From Halocaridina rubra (taxonomy: Eukaryota; Arthropoda; Malacostraca; Decapoda; Atyidae): 64,000 nucleotides of DNA. Below are positions 57,131 to 64,000 of this stretch, piece by piece (position 1 is the stretch's first letter; each line of letters opens with the position of its first letter). The translations under genes were made by a program, and so were the position numbers. The notes beneath the pieces are model-generated. The model saw only the letters and a list, made by a program, of their open reading frames with translations. It searched no databases and was not told where the DNA came from. The stretch covers positions 343,501 to 407,500 of the forward strand of contig JAXCGZ010022644.1 of assembly GCA_037179515.1 (NCBI GenBank), in the 5' to 3' direction.

Positions 57131-57230
57131 TGCCAAAACAAGTCCTTCGCAGGAAGGCAACCGTCCTAGCCCTTGGCAGAAAAGGGAGTCCGTGACATAA
57201 AACCGAATCAACAACAACAACAACAACAAT
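57131..57230 (+). mobile_element. SINE T1, 5'-truncated copy with (CAA)n tail
   Basis: Starts at ctgccaaaacaagtccttcg and ends gtgacataaaaccgaatc followed by (AAC)n. The tRNA-like head is missing. Confidence 0.8.
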
Positions 57231-57942
57231 GAATATAAAGGAACCCTTCTTCGAACCCTGGTCCCAGGACGTTATAGGAACAAATTCTTCATAAAAACAA
57301 CTGAACAGTCCCAATCATAATAAAAAAGTACAGTTAACCAAAAACATAAAGCCATCAGTCTCTTGGCTGCAAATCACTTCCCAGCATATAACTGAAGAAA
57401 ATTTTTTATAAGTTATAAGAACAACAAGTTGTAGTGCAAAATATGAGGGGTCCAATACCAGTTAGCACAAATTAGGAATAATAGACATCAAATCACAAAA
57501 CTGACGAGCATTTCCACGAACATACAGTCTGCAGTTACTGGGAAAATTAATATACTTAGGGAATCGTAAATATACATGCCGATATACATATACATTGTTT
57601 TCTTGTTTTTCAGGGAGCAGTCAAATAAACATGAAATCTACTGTCATATTATCAAACGTAAATAAAGAGAACAATATATGTTTAATGGCACTGTACATAA
57701 ATGTGAGTAATGCAAGGTTGTAATATCACGCAAGGCTGCAAGCAACCAAATCATGTAACATATTATTGTTCAACGTGGCTCTCAGGTACAGCTTGAAATT
57801 TATGGAGGCAATTTCATTTATTTACTTATGTCTTAATGTCGTTATACATGAGGTGCCAAGCTGGACTCCACAAGGCAGTTTGTAGACCAACTCTTAAACA
57901 GCATTGAACATAAAGAAGCGAGGATTAACCACTGTCATGCCC

Positions 57943-57949
<7 letters not shown>
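57231..57949. other. No feature recognised
   Basis: AT-rich sequence without coding frames or repeats. Confidence 0.45.

Positions 57950-58036
<87 letters not shown>
57950..58036. repeat. (TA)n microsatellite
   Basis: About 86 bp of TA. Confidence 0.97.
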
Positions 58037-58038
<2 letters not shown>

Positions 58039-58186
58039 TACCATGGCAGAAGAAATTTTATGTAGATCATCCCTGACGAAGAGACCTGTTCATCAGTGGA
58101 AAAGCTCTGTCTATACACTCTTCAGAGGAGAAATCTGTGATATGACGTCTTCGAAACTTGTGTTAATTATATATTCCTCTCTGATG

Positions 58187-58459
<273 letters not shown>

Positions 58460-58761
58460 AATACACAATTTCTGGTTTAGACTTTCCGAAAGAATTGTTA
58501 AAAATAGTTCTTCGGCGACATTCTCGAAGAGTAGTTTCGGATCGTATCACGTGCGACTTTCTGCATGGTTCTTATTGAATTGCTTGTCAACGTAGAGTGT
58601 GTCTGCCTGAACACACAGGAGAGCATTTGCATGGGACCACTATAGCATATCTGCACATGACAAGAAAATGAGATTTCCCTGGGTTGAAGAACAGGAGTGC
58701 ATAATGGTGATTGGTTCGTGTGTATGCCTGTGATTTTATTATTTCTTGCATAGAATAAAAA

Positions 58762-58832
58762 GCACACACACACACACACACAAGTGTATGTGTGTGTGTG
58801 AAAAGAGGTCTGTATCTATCTTTTCGTTCAAG

Positions 58833-58920
<88 letters not shown>
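58762..58920. repeat. Short (CA)n/(TG)n and (TA)n microsatellites
   Basis: CA at 58762..58782, a TG run near 58786..58800, then TA at 58839..58920. Confidence 0.95.
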
Positions 58921-58925
<5 letters not shown>

Positions 58926-59390
58926 GTAAAGAGAGTGTAGTAAGGAGTAACTGGTAGAAGTAACTGGAGCAAACACAAAAGTAGACCTAAACTAAAATGG
59001 ATGGATGGGATGAAAAGCTTATTGGATGCACTTGGTATGTTAGTTAAGCAGGGAAGAAAGTGTGCAAAAGATAGGAATAAGTTGAGAAATATTGAGTTAG
59101 GTGACACAGGCCAAAGAAATTCCTTGCACCTGCCAGCACAATTAAATGGGATGGGTGGGCGTGAATGGTTGTCACGTGATGACGCAGTTGGGTGAAATCC
59201 AGCAGCGTATGTCGGGCATCACAGAAGAAGACCCATGCCCACCTGCCCTGAGGGTGACCTATGCAGTATGGTGGAGGGAAATTATGGCAACCCTTTATCC
59301 CCAAAGAGCAAAGAGGAGTGATGGAGGTATGTTCGGATTGTGGTGAATGTGCATTATTTGCCTCTGCTACTCCTCTTACAATAGTTGACA
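58921..59390 (+). mobile_element. LINE family B, 3' end fragment
   Basis: Begins at the RPKLKWMDGMKSLLDALGM-like C-terminal residues (58985 on), followed by gtgacacaggccaaagaaat and the family-B 3' UTR (gtatggtggaggg...caaccctttatcccc). It is 5'-truncated at the (TA)n tract. Confidence 0.7.
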
Positions 59391-60689
<1,299 letters not shown>

Positions 60690-60884
60690 GTTTAGAACAT
60701 TGATACTCCGCAGTATAAAAAAGAAGCCGCATAAAAAAAATATTAATACAAACACACATACATTCTCCACAACCTTGAATTTAAGATTTAAGATAAAAAA
60801 TAAAATATTACTTCGCATTAAGTTACTTCATGGCCATAGTACGAATATGTACTTGAAGCGTGCGCACGCAAACGTTTTGTGAGA

Positions 60885-60996
<112 letters not shown>

Positions 60997-61039
60997 CACA
61001 TACACAAATGCAAACACGCACATACACATACAATAGACT

Positions 61040-62160
61040 TTCATGATGAGGTAAGGCTATAAATGCCTGAGGAAATTGCATATTCTTACATTTTCAGAAG
61101 GTATTTGATAATAGTCCTACATGGGAGACTTTTTTCGAAGCTGCAAATAATGGCAAAAATAGGTGAAAATGTCTTGCAGTGGATTAAAACTCATTTGGAA
61201 GGAAGGGAGTAGAGGGTCAGAGTAAGACATGCAGTCTGTGACTGGAGAAAGGTTAGCAGTGGGTTTCCACATGTATCAGTCTTAAGTTCACTTCTGCTCC
61301 TAATATAAATATATGACATGCCAGAGTCTGAAAATGTCTGAAAATGCATTTTATGTATACTTGCAGATGATGCAATTATTGTGAAGAGAGTGAAAGACGA
61401 AAATCATGGTAGATTACTTCAAGGAGATCTAAATAGCATGCATGAGTTTTTAGAAAAGTGGCTAATGAGATTCACCACCACAAAATGTAAAGAAATGAGA
61501 ATAGACATGAGTGCAAATTGGCCTACATTTCGGAATCAATAGCAGGAATGGAACTATAAGAATCTGAGAATGGAAGAGATCTTGGGGTAAATTTACTGGA
61601 AGACATCTCTCAGGAAATGCATATAAATGGCATAGTAAAGGTTGCAACGCGCTTTCTTGGCAAATATAAGGTGGCCTTACTAAATATGAACAAGGAAATG
61701 TTCAAAAGTATTCATGTGATTATGTTGAATTTGCAAGAGCATGTAAATAAGTTGGAGAAAGAGCACAGACTTGCAACAAAGCTGGTCACAAGATATACGC
61801 AGTCTAAGTTATTAGGAAAGGCTGAGGGAGGTAGAATTACCATTACTCGAAGCTAAGAGGAAGAGGGGAAAATTGTTAACGGTTTTTTAATTTCTTCTTG
61901 GTTTTGACAGAGCAGATAGGGAGCGATATTTTGATGCGAGTGGCTCTAAATCTAGAGGTCGTACTCTGAAGCTTCGCAAGAAAAAAATTTTGCAGGATGT
62001 AAAGAAGGACATTTTTTTTTTAGTGCAAAAATGGTTGGTAAATGGAATTCGTTAAGTGAGGAAACAGTGAACGGTGAATGCAATATGAAATCGACCAGGA
62101 GACGGGGAGTTACTAGCATAGGATCTTTCCTGTGTGCACAATTAGATAAATACATAGAAT
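61040..62160 (+). mobile_element. LINE family A, degenerate plus copy
   Basis: RT to 3' end in pieces: gatgaggtaaggc (61045), the GRLI-KLQIMAKIGENVLQWI equivalent (~61125), a FADD equivalent near 61360 (LADDAIIVKRVKDENHG), HEFLEKWLMRF (~61440), INGIVKVATRFLGKYKVAL (61620 on), then the C-terminal part and 3' UTR with caggagacggggagttacta. A roughly 60-bp deletion removes the VRPKLEYA block. Stops are common. Confidence 0.7.
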
Positions 62161-62859
62161 ACACGTCATCAACTATACCTAAACCTAAATCTTTACTCTA
62201 AAATGAGCCTGCATATAAATTTTTTTTTCACTGTTTTCTTTATTAGGTTATCATAATTTTCTTAATTTTAAGTTTTTTCACCGAGTTATGTTTCTAAATA
62301 AACTATTAATAGACGAGCGAGATGGTGCTAACTAAACAAGGAGGTCCCGACTTCTAAGTCATATGACATCTCGTACAACCTCTCTTCGACGGTAGTGATG
62401 GAAGGACTGTCCGTAAAAAAAAAAATAAACAAATCAAGTCCCAAAAAATTTATTAAGCACTATTAAGAATAAAGGTGTGAATGACGGAATAAAAATATAA
62501 ATTAATACTTAGATGAATAAACATAAATATATATCAATAAAAATAAACAAGAAGCTTGTGTCTAACTTAATACATCATAAAAACATATTTTGCTATAGTG
62601 TTTTTCTCTGATATTACCGAGGGGACTTGATACATTCAACCTACTAATTATCCTAGTCTACGGATAGGTTCTACCAAAGTCATATGAGGTCGTCGCTTAA
62701 CTGTAGCATTTTGGGAGGTAAAGTGGTTTTAGCTCCAAGTTTTACGTTTGGATGCATTTCATGCGATATGTCTTGTTTCATCACTACCAGACATCTGGGA
62801 CATACTAAAAAGACCGCGGCAACGCAGCCTTTTGGCATGTGCTGCCAATAACACCCAGT
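62161..62859. other. AT-rich region, no feature recognised
   Basis: No coding frame or known repeat seen. Confidence 0.4.
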
Positions 62860-63260
62860 ATATCTTATGAGTAGAATAACTCTCCTAACACTCCGTGAAG
62901 TTAGGTAACTCTAGGATTCACCTTAGTGTAACTCCTTTATAAGGAGTTACATTAAGAAGTGAATGACTAAATAAAATGGGATTATAGTTAGATATCCTCA
63001 TATATCATCTTTTGATAGTGATGACTACATATAATACCCTGTATAGTTAGTTCACCCCATACCTTGTAATATCAGATAATAATACAAAGACGTGAGATGA
63101 CTCCAGTAGCACCTTATGAAGTTCGATAACGCCAAAAAATATCTTATGAAATATGTTGTTAACCCCATAAAACACCCTGGAAAGTTACAAGCCTTATATA
63201 TGTTAAAGAATAAAATATCCCATAAAAACCCTGTCAAGTTACAAGACTTACATACCTTAA
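62860..63260. repeat. Degenerate minisatellite-like array (unit about 56-66 bp)
   Basis: A core resembling [c/a]accctg..aagttac recurs near 62888, 63038, 63106, 63171 and 63227 with spacing of roughly 56-68 bp for the last four. The best-matching pair is cataaaacaccctggaaagt at 63166 and cataaaaaccctgtcaagtt at 63220. Confidence 0.45.
62927..62951. repeat. Perfect 11-bp hairpin
   Basis: tgtaactcctt at 62927..62937 pairs exactly with 62941..62951, with a 3-nt loop (tat). It is not followed by a T-run. Confidence 0.65.
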
Positions 63261-63598
63261 GAGGGCAAACTTCTTAACGAGAAGGGAAATGTATAATTAT
63301 ATATACATCTTTTATATAGAAAATAGTTCCATTTAGTCATTAGCAGAGTGAGCCAGCTCAATATAGTAACAAGCTAGATATATGGGGAGGATTTGAAGGC
63401 CATCCATCCATTAAACTTGAAACCAAAACCAAATAAGGCCTATTAGAAAAAAAAAAACATTGACATGAGAAAAGCTATGGTACAACAAGAAAGATGTAGA
63501 ATGATGTTATCCCTATGTTAAAATGAAATGTTGATAACATTTAAGAAAAAATAAAATGAATGATACAGGAGATATTATTAGCTTAATTTTTTGCAGAG

Positions 63599-63780
<182 letters not shown>

Positions 63781-63782
63781 TT

Positions 63783-64000
63783 AAATGTTTCGTCTTCTGT
63801 TAGGGATAGCCACAGCCGATCAATCGCTTCCATATCGCCCTATCTCCTGCTTCCTCCTCTGTCACATCACACATCCTCATGTCCTACCACACCACATCCA
63901 TTAATCTTCTCTTTGGCCTACCTCTCCCGCTTCTGCCTTGCAGCTCCATCCTAAGCAACATTCTCCCTACATACTCATCCCTCTTCAGAAAATGCCTAAA
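63783..64000 (-). mobile_element. LINE family D (RTE/BovB-like), C-terminal end, partial
   Basis: Minus-strand reading gives FLKRDEYVGRMLLRMELQGR, then GRGRPKRRLMDVV, a stop, then DMRMCDVTEEEAGDRAIWKR and LIGCGYP. The GRP[K/R]xRxxDxVxxDM...W pattern is the usual C-terminal end of RTE/BovB-type LINE proteins. It runs off the right edge. One stop is visible. Confidence 0.7.

Overview
The window looks like nuclear DNA of an arthropod, most likely a decapod crustacean (a penaeid shrimp would fit). It is AT-rich. It is crowded with very long (TA)n, (GA)n, (TATG)n and (AAT)n microsatellites, and it carries many decayed non-LTR retrotransposons, tRNA-derived SINEs, DIRS-like and Ty3/gypsy-like elements. 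Nothing bacterial or organellar is visible. Most long open frames are microsatellite read-through (poly Ile-Tyr, Leu-Ser or Arg-Glu) and are not genes.

Two host genes can be supported, both on the minus strand and both made of very short exons. At the left edge (1..~3600) lies the 5' part of an astacin-family (M12A) zinc metalloprotease gene. Its short phase-0 exons encode an acidic pro-region, followed by the propeptide/catalytic junction exon and then the start of the catalytic domain, which runs off the window. One exon-like unit in the series (1904..1972) has an in-frame TGA. Near 51.4-52.4 kb lies the 3' end of a neuronal-calcium-sensor gene of the KChIP type: one 63-bp exon with a complete EF-hand 4 loop, followed by two candidate alternative C-terminal exons.

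The rest is repeats. LINE family A (jockey/CR1-like) has eight copies: about 11.4-12.9 (+), 14.0-14.4 (-), 14.4-16.3 (-), 17.9-18.5 (-), 25.95-26.7 (-), 31.7-33.4 (+), 54.6-55.6 (-) and 61.0-62.2 kb (+). Family B (probably RTE-like, with an APE-type endonuclease) lies at 8.2-11.0, 21.7-24.2, 29.8-30.9 and 58.9-59.4 kb, all on plus. Family C (jockey/CR1-like with a shared 3' tail) lies at 0.78-0.89, 6.5-7.7 (-), 19.1-19.5 and 22.3-22.6 kb; the last is nested inside a family-B copy. A fourth family enters at the right edge (63.8-64.0 kb, minus). A degenerate Ty3/gypsy element spans 26.7-29.4 kb and is split by a SINE with a visible target-site duplication. Two DIRS-like elements face each other at 43.9-45.6 (+) and 48.1-45.9 kb (-). 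A pogo/Tigger-like, TA-flanked non-autonomous DNA transposon sits at 33.45-34.12 kb.

Several tRNA-derived SINE families are present; at 19.9-20.6 kb their units form a large inverted plus tandem array. The stretch 34.3-41.3 kb is AT-rich and almost free of recognisable elements apart from microsatellites. I found no operon-like or defence-like system. The most informative items are the two micro-exon host genes, the TGA-bearing cassette exon, the alternative KChIP ends, and the structured repeats.
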